Shown here in pieces: positions 18,532-27,694 of a stretch of 64,000 nt of DNA; position 1 is the stretch's first letter; each line of letters starts with the position of its first letter. The translations under genes were made by a program, and so were the position numbers. This stretch comes from Longimicrobiales bacterium (lineage in GTDB: Bacteria; Gemmatimonadota; Gemmatimonadetes; Longimicrobiales; Gaopeijiaceae): contig OX638356.1 of the NCBI GenBank assembly GCA_951813395.1, positions 413,340 through 477,339 of the forward strand, written 5' to 3'. The notes below the pieces were generated by a model that searched no databases, was not told where the DNA came from, and worked only from the letters and a program-made list of their open reading frames with translations.

Positions 18532-18543
18532 GATGCGTTATTC

Positions 18544-20295
18544 ATGCTCATTCCCGATCAACTCCGGAAGCGGCTCGACCGCCTCGACGGCGAGCCCGCG
18601 GACTCATTGGAGTCCGAGACGCTGGAGTTCAAGTCATGGAACCCGACCGGGTCTGCCCGGAAGGCTCAGGTGCGTGAGATCCGGGAAACCGTGGTGGCGT
18701 TCGCCAACGCGCGGGGAGGACTGCTCGTCCTTGGAGTTGCCGACTGGAAACGGACACGGGCGGAAGCGATCCAGGGTGTAGGGTCTCTCGACGCGAACGG
18801 GCTGCGCCGGGACATCTACGATGGGACCGAGCCCCATATCCTCACCGAGATCTTCGAGCTGCAGGAGCCGGAGGGCAGGGTGCTGGTGATTCGCGTTCCG
18901 CCGGGCATGCCTCCGCACACCACGTCGGACGGGGTGGCCAGAATCCGGGTGGGCAAGGAAAGCAAGCCGCTTACCGGATCGAATCTCGCAAATCTGGTCG
19001 TCTCTCGCGGCCGCAGGGACCTTACCGCCGAGATCCTGCCGGATGTATGCCCCTCGGATCTGGACCCGGATCAATTCCGCCGCTTGCGCAGCCTCATCAG
19101 GGCCGACGCCGAACGAAGCGATCTGGCGGACCTGGACGACAGAAACCTGACCGAAGCACTCGGTCTGATGTCGGAGAGAGGCACTACGCTGGCTGCGGTT
19201 CTGCTGCTCGGATCTCGACCGACACTATCCCGCTGTGTCCCTCGCCACGAACTGGTCTTCTCCAGGTCGCGTGGCCGGACGGGCTACGACGTCCGGCGAG
19301 ATCTGCGTACCCCGCTGCTCGAGACACTCGAGGGAGTTCGCAGGTTGCTCGATGCCAACCTCCGCGTGATGCCGATTGGCCCCGCGGGGTTCCACCAGCT
19401 GGAAATCCCCGACATCACCTGGTGGATTGCGCGGGAAGCGGTGTTGAACGCGCTGGTCCACAGGGACTACTTCCTGCACCAGTCCATCCACCTGCGTCTT
19501 TCCGACGACCGCATCGAGATCACCAGCCCGGGGGGGTTCATCGGTGGGGTGACGGCGCAGAACATCCTCCGGCATCCTCCGGTCCGCCGCAATCCGCTGC
19601 TTGCGGACGTCCTGCAAACCATTGGCCTGGTGAATCGCCTCGGCCTGGGTGTAGACCGGATCTTTGAGGAATCCCTTTCCCTTGGCAAGGACCTGCCGCG
19701 CTATGAGGCCGACGAGTCGCACGTCAAGCTTGTGCTGCCGACGCGGACGCACGCCGACTTCGCGCGTTTTGTCCAGGACATGCGAAGTGAAGGCCGCGAA
19801 CTCGGCGTCGACGACCTGATTGTCCTGCGCGGGCTGGTTCGGCGTCCGGTCCTTGACCGATGGTCTGCGGCCAGGCTCCTCCAGCTGTCCGAAGAGCAGG
19901 CGGCGGTGACACTCGTCTCCCTGAGGGAGCGCGGTTTCCTGGTTCCGCAGGGCAGGGGCAGAGGTACGAAATACGGCCTGGCGCGCCGTTACTCAGCGCT
20001 GGTTGAACAGTCCGGTGTCGACGCAGACATCTGGCTTGACGAGGAGTCCGTGAGACTTCGATTGCTCGCTGTTCTGGCCGAGCGGGGCCGGATGACCAAC
20101 GCCGAGATCCGGCGGCTTTCGGGTTACTCGAGAACTCAGGTCCTGAAGCTGATGCGCTCTCTTCGCAGGGAGCGCCTGGTCGAGGTCAGGGGGCGTGGCC
20201 GGGGTGCCCACTACGTGCCCGCATCGAGGCTCGGTCGGCCGATTCCTCACAACAGCGACTCGCGCATTCCGCGCTCGGAAAGAAACTCCAGGTAG
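18544..20295 (+). CDS. AlbA_2 plus ATPase-domain regulator (COG2865-like)
   Basis: 583 aa. The N-terminal AlbA_2 (Schlafen-like) domain is marked by ETLEFKSW (residue ~26), VAFANARGGLLVLGV and VARIRVGKESKPLT. The GHKL-like ATPase domain follows with the N-box EAVLNALVHRDY (Asn302) and EITSPGGFIGGV. Two C-terminal winged-helix regions (one around WSAARLLQLSEEQA, one around MTNAEIRRLSGYSRTQVLKLM) suggest DNA binding. Such proteins are putative regulators, some linked to mobile or defence regions. The last ~16 codons are antisense to the end of a decayed sulfotransferase, so the natural C-terminus may have been changed at a junction near 20240. Confidence 0.85.
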   Translation: MLIPDQLRKRLDRLDGEPADSLESETLEFKSWNPTGSARKAQVREIRETVVAFANARGGLLVLGVADWKRTRAEAIQGVGSLDANGLRRDIYDGTEPHILTEIFELQEPEGRVLVIRVPPGMPPHTTSDGVARIRVGKESKPLTGSNLANLVVSRGRRDLTAEILPDVCPSDLDPDQFRRLRSLIRADAERSDLADLDDRNLTEALGLMSERGTTLAAVLLLGSRPTLSRCVPRHELVFSRSRGRTGYDVRRDLRTPLLETLEGVRRLLDANLRVMPIGPAGFHQLEIPDITWWIAREAVLNALVHRDYFLHQSIHLRLSDDRIEITSPGGFIGGVTAQNILRHPPVRRNPLLADVLQTIGLVNRLGLGVDRIFEESLSLGKDLPRYEADESHVKLVLPTRTHADFARFVQDMRSEGRELGVDDLIVLRGLVRRPVLDRWSAARLLQLSEEQAAVTLVSLRERGFLVPQGRGRGTKYGLARRYSALVEQSGVDADIWLDEESVRLRLLAVLAERGRMTNAEIRRLSGYSRTQVLKLMRSLRRERLVEVRGRGRGAHYVPASRLGRPIPHNSDSRIPRSERNSR

Positions 20296-20525
20296 CGCTC
20301 GAACTGCCCGGTCGATCGCCTCACGCGTCAGTCCGTAGTCGGCGATATCGTACTTGTGCCGTTTCTCGGTCTGCCGGTGTGCGGCCTGAACCTCCCGCCA
20401 GTGTTCCATCGCAGCGACGGCCCCCGGTTCCAGCGACCAGCCGAGCCGCTCATAGACGTGGGCGACAACGGCCATGGGATCCTCCACCAGGTGGTAGAAG
20501 CTGACGTCGATCCATCGTCGGCTTC
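20247..20525 (-). pseudogene. Sulfotransferase C-terminal remnant with frameshift
   Basis: Reverse-strand sequence reads RRWIDVSFYHLVEDPMAVV, HVYERLGWSLEPGAVAAME and KYDIADYGLTREAIDR, a typical C-terminal third of a PAPS-dependent sulfotransferase. A single-base shift near 20315 (an extra C in CGGGCAG) moves the end into another frame, where FERYLEFLSERGMRESLL and a stop follow. The first two thirds of the gene are absent. The DNA overlaps the 3' end of the AlbA_2 gene by 49 bp. Confidence 0.7.
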
Positions 20526-20599
20526 CGCGGAATGAGCGAATTCGACCCTTTCGTCCGGATCCATTGAACGACACAATCAAACGAACGGGCCGCAACGCG

Positions 20600-21856
20600 A
20601 TGGCCCGGGACCGATCACTCAGACGGGATGTTACCCGGTTGAACCGTGCGCGCCACCCGATGACCGCATCCGCCGCGCTTCTGGCGTTCGCCTGCGCGGC
20701 CGACGTACCGGGCAGCAACACCGCACCCGACCCGGGGTCGGCTCCGGATGGCGTCGAGGACAGCGCGCCCGCGCTCGACATCGAGACCGCGCTCGCCCTG
20801 GCGGCCATGCCACTTTCGTGCGTCGACCGGCCGCACGCGCTTCGTCCCGACCGCGAGGGCTACCTGGACGACGTCGCCTACGCGCGCCGCAGGGGGTTCG
20901 AGCAGGAGCGCGCCTTCTACGGCTGCTGGGACTGGCACTCGGCGGTGAACTCGACGTGGACGATGGTGCGGCTGCTCAAGGAGCTGCCGGAGCTGCCGGT
21001 CGGGCCCCTGATTCGCGAGAAGCTGCGCGACCACCTCTCCGAGGCGGCGATGGCGGGCGAGTTGCAGTACCTGACGGACAACCCCGCGTTCGAGAGGCCG
21101 TACGGATGGGCGTGGCTTCTCCTGCTGCACGCGGAGTTCGCGTCGTGGGACGACCCTGACGCCGGGACGTGGGCCGAGCGGCTGACCCCGGTCACGGACC
21201 TGGTCGCGGAGCGGTTGGGCGACTATCTGGCGGAGCTGGAAACACCCGTGCGCACCGGAGTGCACCCCAACACCGCCTTCGCGGTCGCCATGAGCCTTCA
21301 GGCCACCGCGATGGTCGCGCGCCCCGAACTGGAGCCCGTCCTGCGCGGCGCCGCTGTCCGCTTCTTCGGCGAAGACCGGAGGTGTCCGACGGCCTACGAA
21401 CCCGGAAGGTCGGACTTCGTTTCGCCATGTCTGGAAGAAGCGGCGCTGATGGCCATGGTGATGGAGCGGGATGACTTCGTGCCGTGGCTGGACGGCTTCC
21501 TTCCCCCGATCGACTCCGACGGGTTCGCGAATCTGCGGAACCCGGCTCCGGCGGGGCCCAGCGACGAGCCTCCACCCGAGGGCGGCGCGGTCATCACGAA
21601 CGACTCGCTGCGCGCTGCCCTGGGCGCGCGTTCGCACCTGATCGGGCTTGCCTTCACACGGGCCGACGGCATGTTGCGAATCGCGAATGCCCTGCCCGCG
21701 GACGATCCCCGTGTGGTGCCGCTGCGCACCCTCGCGTCGGAGCACGCGCGAGCCGGGTTCGAGACGATGTTCGACGCAGACTACGCGGGATCCCACTGGA
21801 TCGGTTCGTTCGCGGTCAGGTACCTGGTTCAGGCAACGAAAGGGAGCATCTCATGA
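20600..21856 (+). CDS. DUF2891 family exported protein
   Basis: 418 aa from ATG 20600. ATG 20660 would remove the Arg-rich n-region, and ATG 20564 would add 12 residues. The leader MTASAALLAFAC looks like a lipoprotein signal. DUF2891 features follow: CVDRPHALRPDREGYLDD, the FYGCWDWHSAVNSTW block, PYGWAWLLLLHAEF, HPNTAFAVAMSL and DFVSPCLEEAALMA. Alpha/alpha-barrel structure is expected for this family, function not established. It overlaps the following serine hydrolase start by 4 bp (ATGA). Confidence 0.85.
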   Translation: MARDRSLRRDVTRLNRARHPMTASAALLAFACAADVPGSNTAPDPGSAPDGVEDSAPALDIETALALAAMPLSCVDRPHALRPDREGYLDDVAYARRRGFEQERAFYGCWDWHSAVNSTWTMVRLLKELPELPVGPLIREKLRDHLSEAAMAGELQYLTDNPAFERPYGWAWLLLLHAEFASWDDPDAGTWAERLTPVTDLVAERLGDYLAELETPVRTGVHPNTAFAVAMSLQATAMVARPELEPVLRGAAVRFFGEDRRCPTAYEPGRSDFVSPCLEEAALMAMVMERDDFVPWLDGFLPPIDSDGFANLRNPAPAGPSDEPPPEGGAVITNDSLRAALGARSHLIGLAFTRADGMLRIANALPADDPRVVPLRTLASEHARAGFETMFDADYAGSHWIGSFAVRYLVQATKGSIS

Positions 21857-23061
21857 GGAGAATCAAGGACTGCATGCACTTTGTGCTAGCACTTTCGGTG
21901 CTTGCTGCCGCAGTTGGGACAGCGGTAGCGGCCGGGGGCGCGGTTGCGCAGATGCCGGTCGTGAAGCGGGCGACACCGGCCGAAGCGGGCATGTCCGCGG
22001 GGGTCCTCGCCGGCGGTGTGGCGCTCTATGAGGAGGCGGTTGCCCGCGGGGACCTGGCAGGCGCTGTACTGCTCGTGGCCAGGGACGGCAAAGTCGTATT
22101 GCACGAAGCCCTGGGGTGGCGGGACAGGGCGCGCGACATCCCGATGGAGCGAAACACGCTGTTCCGCATGGCTTCCAACACCAAGCCGGTCGTGGCCACG
22201 GGCGTTGCCATGCTCGTAGAGGACGGGAAGCTGGCCTACGGGGACCTGGTGCGCGAGCACATTCCGGAGTGGGACAACTACCGGGCCGGGTTCATCAACG
22301 TCGGTCATCTGCTGTCGCATGCGAGCGGACTGAGGATCCCGACGCTGTTCCTGCAGCCGTACATGCGGCCGAGCGCGCAGCACCCGGACGCCCCGACGCT
22401 GCAGCTGGAGGCGGCCCGCTTCGGTGCGGTCGGGGCGGAGGTCGCGCCAGGCACCAGCTACAGCTACAACAATCCCGGCTACAATACGCTGGGTGCGCTG
22501 GTGGAAATGGCCTCGGGCATGCCGCTGGACGCGTACCTCGACCGGGAGCTGTACACGCCGCTGGGCATGCACGACAGCTACCATCACGAGGTCGACGAAA
22601 AGATGGACGGGAAGCTCGAGCGCATGTCGGTGGTCTACTACCAGCGGGGCGACGAGGGCGAATGGGTGCCGGGGTGGAAGCCGGGCGACCCGCCGCAGGT
22701 GCCCTTCGTGCGCGCCTCCGGGGGAATGATCTCGACGGCGGACGACTACGTGAGGTTCTGCCAGATGTTCCTGAACGGCGGGGTCTACGACGGCCGCCGC
22801 TACCTGTCGGAGGAATCGGTGGCGCTGATGACCTCGCCGAAGATCCGCACCAACCCGGGATCGGACGGTCCGGCCAGCTACTACGGATACGGGTGGTCGG
22901 TCTCGGAGGAAGGGGTGTTCTCGCACGGCGGATCCGATGGGACGAATGCTTTCGTCGACCCCGCCCACGGGCTGATCGTGCTGGTGTTCACGCAGACGCC
23001 GAGGGGCAACAATCCGGTGCGCCGCTTCATGGAGCTGGTGTATCAGGCGATCGAAGGATAG
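21853..23061 (+). CDS. Serine hydrolase, beta-lactamase class C fold (copy 1)
   Basis: 402 aa, ATG 21853 overlapping the DUF2891 stop. Signal peptide to GGAVAQ. The catalytic motifs of the class C beta-lactamase/DD-peptidase group are present: SNTK with Ser108 and Lys111, Y-x-N in SYSYNNPGYNTLG and the HGG triad in FSHGGSDGTN. Probably an exported esterase or D-aminopeptidase-like enzyme rather than a true beta-lactamase. Coupled translation suggests a joint role with the DUF2891 protein. A second, differently organised copy lies at 23108-24526 on the opposite strand. Confidence 0.92.
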   Translation: MRRIKDCMHFVLALSVLAAAVGTAVAAGGAVAQMPVVKRATPAEAGMSAGVLAGGVALYEEAVARGDLAGAVLLVARDGKVVLHEALGWRDRARDIPMERNTLFRMASNTKPVVATGVAMLVEDGKLAYGDLVREHIPEWDNYRAGFINVGHLLSHASGLRIPTLFLQPYMRPSAQHPDAPTLQLEAARFGAVGAEVAPGTSYSYNNPGYNTLGALVEMASGMPLDAYLDRELYTPLGMHDSYHHEVDEKMDGKLERMSVVYYQRGDEGEWVPGWKPGDPPQVPFVRASGGMISTADDYVRFCQMFLNGGVYDGRRYLSEESVALMTSPKIRTNPGSDGPASYYGYGWSVSEEGVFSHGGSDGTNAFVDPAHGLIVLVFTQTPRGNNPVRRFMELVYQAIEG

Positions 23062-23107
23062 GGCCGGCAAGGGGGTGGGCGGGGCGGTGCGATCCGCAGG
23101 CGCGCCG

Positions 23108-24526
23108 CTACGACCCCAGGTATAGCTGGATGAGGCGCCAGGCCGCTTCGTCGGTCGCCTCGAATGCGGTTTCGCCGCCCTGATTGGTCGCCACCAGCAC
23201 CGCAAAGTCCCTCTCGGGCGCCATCCAGACCACGGCGTACCAGCGCAGGTTGCTGCCGGAGTGGGCCAGGGCGCGCCCCCCCGCCCATTCCCGGCTTGTG
23301 ACCACCCACCCCGACGCGTAGCTGAACCCTTCGGCCGGGGTGTGCAGCCGCCGGATCGTCGCGGGCTGCAGCAGGTCGGCCCGCCCCTGTTCGCCCGCCA
23401 GGTGCATGGCGACATACCGTCCCAGGTCCTGCATGGTGGCGTGTACCGTCCCGGCGGGGCCGAGGCCCCGCGGGTTGTCGGCGCGTGGATCGTCCGGTTC
23501 CAGCGCCACCCGGGCGGCGCCCTGTCCCAGGTGTCCACGCGGCTGATCCATGGCGTCGCGCAGGCCCGGGGCGCCGAATCCCGTGTCGTCCATGCCCAGG
23601 GGCGCGAAGAGGCGTGCGCGGATGAGGGTCTCCCATTGCTGTCCGGTGACGGCCTCGAGCGCCGCGCCCGCGATCATGTAGCCCACGTTGGAGTAGTGGT
23701 AGGTCCGGAGCGGTGGAAACTCGGGGGCGGTGCCGAGGACCTCCACCGCGAAGGCACGCCGCTGTGCGGGCAGCGGATCCGTGCCGGTGAGCATCTGCGT
23801 CCAGGTCGAGAACCGGCCGATGTCGTTGGTGAAACCGCCGCGGTGGGCCAGGATCGGCTCGATGGAGACCGGGCGCAGGTCGAGGTGAATGTCGGGGAAG
23901 TCGGGGAATGCGTTCTCCAGGGGGGTGGTCCACTCCAGAGCGCCCTCCTCGACGAGGATCGCGGCAAGCGTGGACGTCATCGACTTCGTAATCGAACCCA
24001 GGTGCCACTTGTCATGGATCGTGACGGGGACGAGCGACGCGTGCGCCCGGGTCCCGGTTGCGCCGACGTCGACGATCCGGTCACTGGTTACGATTGCGCC
24101 GGCGAGTCCGATGAGGCCGTGGCGCTGGCGCACGTCGAGGAGGAGCGCACTGATCGGAGATGCGGTCACGGTAAGGGTGGCGGTGCCCGTCGCCCCATGG
24201 CCGGTGGCGGTCACGGTGGGCACGCCGGGGCCGGCGCCCGTAACCAGACCGTCCTCGCCGGCCCAGGCTTGACCGGGCTGAGAGGTCGACCAGGTGATGG
24301 CGGGATTGGCGACCGGCTGTCCACCGGCGTCGGTGACGGTCGCGGCAAAACGGATGGTGTCGCCCACCTCGACACGCCCCGTGGCGGGTGTCACCTGGAT
24401 GGTGGCTGTGGGGGCGGGGGGTGCGACGGGGGTGACGGGTTCGTCGGAGGTGCCGCATGCGGTCGTCAGGATCGCGGCGGCGAGGCAGCCGGTGGCGACC
24501 AAGCGGGCGACTGCCATGATCCTCAT
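23108..24526 (-). CDS. Serine hydrolase with N-terminal Ig-like domain (copy 2)
   Basis: 472 aa from ATG 24526, 5 bp after the MBL gene stop. ATG 24517 is an alternative. The lipobox LTTAC gives a lipoprotein. A Big_2-type Ig-like domain covers about residues 35-120 (TATIQVTPATGRVEVGDTI, ITWSTSQPG, PTVTATGHGATGTATLTV). The beta-lactamase-fold domain follows, with catalytic SITK, Y-x-N in YHYSNVGYM and HSGSN near the C-terminus. Last gene of an operon with an S9 peptidase and an MBL hydrolase, which suggests stepwise breakdown of peptides or amides outside the cytoplasm. Confidence 0.9.
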   Translation of the reverse strand: MRIMAVARLVATGCLAAAILTTACGTSDEPVTPVAPPAPTATIQVTPATGRVEVGDTIRFAATVTDAGGQPVANPAITWSTSQPGQAWAGEDGLVTGAGPGVPTVTATGHGATGTATLTVTASPISALLLDVRQRHGLIGLAGAIVTSDRIVDVGATGTRAHASLVPVTIHDKWHLGSITKSMTSTLAAILVEEGALEWTTPLENAFPDFPDIHLDLRPVSIEPILAHRGGFTNDIGRFSTWTQMLTGTDPLPAQRRAFAVEVLGTAPEFPPLRTYHYSNVGYMIAGAALEAVTGQQWETLIRARLFAPLGMDDTGFGAPGLRDAMDQPRGHLGQGAARVALEPDDPRADNPRGLGPAGTVHATMQDLGRYVAMHLAGEQGRADLLQPATIRRLHTPAEGFSYASGWVVTSREWAGGRALAHSGSNLRWYAVVWMAPERDFAVLVATNQGGETAFEATDEAAWRLIQLYLGS

Positions 24527-24531
24527 TGTGG

Positions 24532-25503
24532 CTACCGCTTGCGCCAGTACCGCGCGAGCCCCCACCACGAATCGAGAAAACCGGAGGCGGTTCCGTACAG
24601 GCGCGTGTGTGCCGGCGGCACCCTTTCGCCCACGCGCCCGGCCACCCAGTCGGAAAACGCCCGGGCGCGCTCACGATCGGTCGCGAAGGCTCCGCTGTCC
24701 AGCGATTCGCGCACCCATCCCGCCCACGCCTCCAGTTCTCCGCCAAGCTCGGCAAAGTGCGCGTCGATGTCGCCGTACGGGCCGAAGTGCGTGGCCACGA
24801 TCCGCTCCGGATCCCACGCCATCACCCTGTCCATGCTGACCCTCCACAGCTCCACATCGATGTCGGGCGGCGGCGTCACGGGGATTGCGGGTCCGCCCCG
24901 GATCCGGATGCCCCCCACATCCCCCACCCAGGCCGTTCCCGTCGCGGCCTCGTAGTAGGCGACATGGTGCTTGGCGTGCCCGGGCACGTACGCGACCTCG
25001 AATCGGCGTCCCCCCGGCGCGACGGCGTCCCCCTCGTCGATAACGTGGAGCGACTCGCGCGGGACGGGGAGGAACTCGCCCCACAAGGTGGCCATCGCGT
25101 CGCCGTAGATCCGCCCCGCCGAGGCGAGGAGGCGCGACGGGTCCGCCATGTGGGGCGCGCCCACCGCGTGCACGTGCACGATAGCCCCGGGCGCTTCCCG
25201 CACGATGGCGCCGGCCGCCGTCGCGTGATCGAGGTGGATGTGCGTAAGCAGGATGGCGCGCACGTCGTCCAGCGTGTGCCCCCGCCCGGCGAGGCCGTCG
25301 CGCAGCGCGTGCAGGCGGGCCTCGGGGCCGGGATCGACCAGCGCGATGCCGCCCTCCGGGAGCTCCAGCACACCGACGCCGATGATCGTGGGGCTGCCCA
25401 GGTGGTGGAGGTCGACGATCGCCGCGCCGCCCCCGATACCGTGCGCGGCCGAGGTGGCCGGGCCGGGCTGGCGGTCCTCCTGCAGGCTCCCCGGGACCGT
25501 CAC
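24532..25503 (-). CDS. Metallo-beta-lactamase fold hydrolase
   Basis: 323 aa from GTG 25503, overlapping the S9 peptidase stop by 4 bp (GTGA). No signal peptide. The zinc-binding motif is THIHLDHATAAG, with later ligands in YVPGHAKHHVAY, GDVGG and ATHFGPYGD. An initial strand pair (IGVGVLELPEGGIALVDPGP) is typical of the fold. Resembles glyoxalase II/lactonase-type members. The frame is open further upstream through the peptidase gene, but the coupled GTG is the natural start. Confidence 0.88.
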   Translation of the reverse strand: MTVPGSLQEDRQPGPATSAAHGIGGGAAIVDLHHLGSPTIIGVGVLELPEGGIALVDPGPEARLHALRDGLAGRGHTLDDVRAILLTHIHLDHATAAGAIVREAPGAIVHVHAVGAPHMADPSRLLASAGRIYGDAMATLWGEFLPVPRESLHVIDEGDAVAPGGRRFEVAYVPGHAKHHVAYYEAATGTAWVGDVGGIRIRGGPAIPVTPPPDIDVELWRVSMDRVMAWDPERIVATHFGPYGDIDAHFAELGGELEAWAGWVRESLDSGAFATDRERARAFSDWVAGRVGERVPPAHTRLYGTASGFLDSWWGLARYWRKR

Positions 25504-27563
25504 CGGTCGCCGCCCTGATCGGTCGTCATCGGATTGTGGCTTCCCCACTTCTCGAACCACTTCCGCAGGTAGAGCTGGGTGCGCAGGAAGTTGGACGGGC
25601 GCCGGCTGGTGCCGTGCCACTCGCCCTGGAAGCGCACCATCACCGTCGGCACACCCAGGTACTGCAGCGCCTGGTACATCTCCTCGGTCTGCGGCATGGG
25701 CGTGCGGATGTCCATTTCCCCGGTCAGGAACATCGTGGGGGTGGTGACGTTCCCGACGTAGAAGATGGACGACCGGTCGATCCACTCGGCCGGGTCCTCC
25801 CAGAAGGGCTTGTCGAAGGTGCGGAAGTAGCTGATCGCGTCGGAGGTGCCCATCGCCGAGATCCAGTTCACGATGGGGCAGTTGGCGGACGCGGCGCGGA
25901 AGCGGTCGGTGTTGCCGACGATGTAGCTGGTCAGGATGCCGCCGCCGGAGCAGCCGTAGACGAAGACGTTGTCCTCGTCGACGTACCCGCGCGCGAGCAT
26001 CTCGTCAACCCCTTTCATGAGATCGGGAAAGTCTGCTCCCGGATAGTCGTGGTTGATGGCGTTGGCGAACTCGGTGCCGTAGCCGGTCGAGCCGCGGGGA
26101 TTCGTGTAGAGGACGACATAGTCGTTCGCCGCATGTTCCTGGAAGGCGAAGTTGAATCCGCCGTTGTACATGGCGTGGGGCCCGCCGTGGATGACGAGCA
26201 TCATGGGGTACTGCCGGGACGGGTCGAATCCGGGCGGCTTCACGATCCAGCCCTGGATGCGGAAGTCGTCGGTCGAGTCGTACCAGATTTCTTCGACTTC
26301 GCCGAGCTCGACGTTGCCGAGGACATCGGAGTTGACGTCCGTGAGACGGGCCACGGCTTCGGGGTGCGTGAGGTTGAAGCGGTAGATGTCGCCCGGCTCG
26401 TGGGCGCTGGCGATCGTGCCTGTGGCGACTCCGTCGTCGGAGAAGGACGACATGGCGAAGAGATGCTCGCCCGATGTCAGCACGCTGACGCCCCTTTCCA
26501 GCGACACGAAGTGAAGCTGGCGGTAGCCGTCGCGGCTAACGTTGAAGTAGAGGCCGCCGCCGTCGGGCGCCCAGGTCATGGGGCCCACCTGCCGGTCATG
26601 GTCGCCCGAGATGACGCGCGACCCGGAGCCGTCGCGGTTCATGACGTGGATCCTGACGTTGCGGTAGGTGTCGTCGTGGGCGTCGAGGCCGGTGTAGGCG
26701 ATGAGGGAGCCGTCGGGAGAGGGAACGGGGCTGCCGTCGGGCCCCCGCCGGTCGGTCAGTTGGCGGATTTCGCCGTCGGCGACCGAGACGGCGTAGATCT
26801 CCGACTCCTGCCAGTGCTCGGGCCGGTGGGCGTTCTCGTGGCGGAACGAAGTGAAGTAGATCTCGGTTCCGTCCGGACTCCACTCGATCGAGGAGTGGTT
26901 CCAGTTCCCGTCGGTGAGTTGCCGGGGGGTGCCGCCGCCGGCCGGGACCACGAAGACGTGCGTCCACCCCGTGTCGATGTAGCCGACGCCGTCGCGCTTG
27001 TAGGCGGGCCGTTCGACCACCTTGGGCTCGCGCTCCCATTCGGCGCCGTCGGGTCTGGCGGGAAGATCGACCCCCGCGAAGTCGGCCTTGCCCGAAACCC
27101 GGCTGGTGAACGCGATCCACTGGCCATCGGGCGACCAGCGGGGGTTGGAGGGCCCGTTTTCGAGCCGCGTAACCGGGGTTGCTAGGCCTTCGGCGTCCAT
27201 CCACCGCACGTAGAGTTGCGATCCGCGCGGTTCTCCGGGGGCCGTGTAGAGGATCCGCGTGCCGTCGGGCGACCAGCTGGCGCCGCTGCCGTCCACGAGG
27301 TGCCGCTTCTTCGTGCCGTCGACGTTCATGATCCAAAGCGACGTCTTGCGGGAATCGTTGAACCGGTCGATCCGGCCCCTGGTGTAGACCATGCGTCCGC
27401 CGTCCGGCGAAATCTGCGGGTTGGACACGGTCTCCATGTCCATGTACTGGTCAAGCGCGAGGCGCTGCTGCGCGGCGGCGGGGACGGCGAAGAGCGCCGC
27501 CAGCGCGACGGCGGTGGCCAGGCGAAGGATGGAGGATCGCGGAGCGGGGCGGGGGTGCGTCAT
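25500..27563 (-). CDS. S9 family prolyl-oligopeptidase-like peptidase (copy 1)
   Basis: 687 aa from ATG 27563 with CCGGAG upstream. Signal peptide to PAAAQ. An N-terminal WD40/TolB-like propeller has repeats with SPDG turns (NPQISPDGGRMVY, SWSPDGTRILY, RWSPDGQWIAF). The C-terminal alpha/beta hydrolase has VIHGGPHAMYNGG, NPRGSTGYG, the nucleophile Ser539 in YGCSGGG, the Asp in GEMDIRTP and the His in EWHGTS. Exported aminoacyl- or dipeptidyl-peptidase type enzyme. Heads an operon with the MBL and serine hydrolase genes. Closely similar to the copy at 52235-54379. Confidence 0.93.
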   Translation of the reverse strand: MTHPRPAPRSSILRLATAVALAALFAVPAAAQQRLALDQYMDMETVSNPQISPDGGRMVYTRGRIDRFNDSRKTSLWIMNVDGTKKRHLVDGSGASWSPDGTRILYTAPGEPRGSQLYVRWMDAEGLATPVTRLENGPSNPRWSPDGQWIAFTSRVSGKADFAGVDLPARPDGAEWEREPKVVERPAYKRDGVGYIDTGWTHVFVVPAGGGTPRQLTDGNWNHSSIEWSPDGTEIYFTSFRHENAHRPEHWQESEIYAVSVADGEIRQLTDRRGPDGSPVPSPDGSLIAYTGLDAHDDTYRNVRIHVMNRDGSGSRVISGDHDRQVGPMTWAPDGGGLYFNVSRDGYRQLHFVSLERGVSVLTSGEHLFAMSSFSDDGVATGTIASAHEPGDIYRFNLTHPEAVARLTDVNSDVLGNVELGEVEEIWYDSTDDFRIQGWIVKPPGFDPSRQYPMMLVIHGGPHAMYNGGFNFAFQEHAANDYVVLYTNPRGSTGYGTEFANAINHDYPGADFPDLMKGVDEMLARGYVDEDNVFVYGCSGGGILTSYIVGNTDRFRAASANCPIVNWISAMGTSDAISYFRTFDKPFWEDPAEWIDRSSIFYVGNVTTPTMFLTGEMDIRTPMPQTEEMYQALQYLGVPTVMVRFQGEWHGTSRRPSNFLRTQLYLRKWFEKWGSHNPMTTDQGGDR

Positions 27564-27666
27564 GGCAGTTCTCCGGGCAGGTCGGACGTTTGCGACAGCC
27601 GGAATAGTGGTCTGCCTGCGGGTCCGGGACAACACGGGGTGTCCGGACCGACCGTGTCCGTTTAGA

Positions 27667-27693
27667 AGGCCGTGGGGATTTTGTCCACGGCCT
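27667..27693 (-). terminator. Hairpin that originally followed the coiled-coil gene
   Basis: Nine-base-pair perfect stem AGGCCGTGG (27667-27675) / CCACGGCCT (27685-27693) with a 9-base loop. Before IS630 insertion it would have begun 2 bp after the coiled-coil gene's stop codon. On the minus strand it is followed by TTCT, a poor U-tract. Likely an old terminator now cut off from its gene by the IS. Confidence 0.45.
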
Positions 27694-27694
27694 C

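Noticed and set aside
21853-24526. Two true beta-lactamases giving antibiotic resistance
   Set aside because: They have the SxxK/YxN/HxG fold motifs only. This group is mostly esterases and peptidases, and the context is peptide or amide scavenging.
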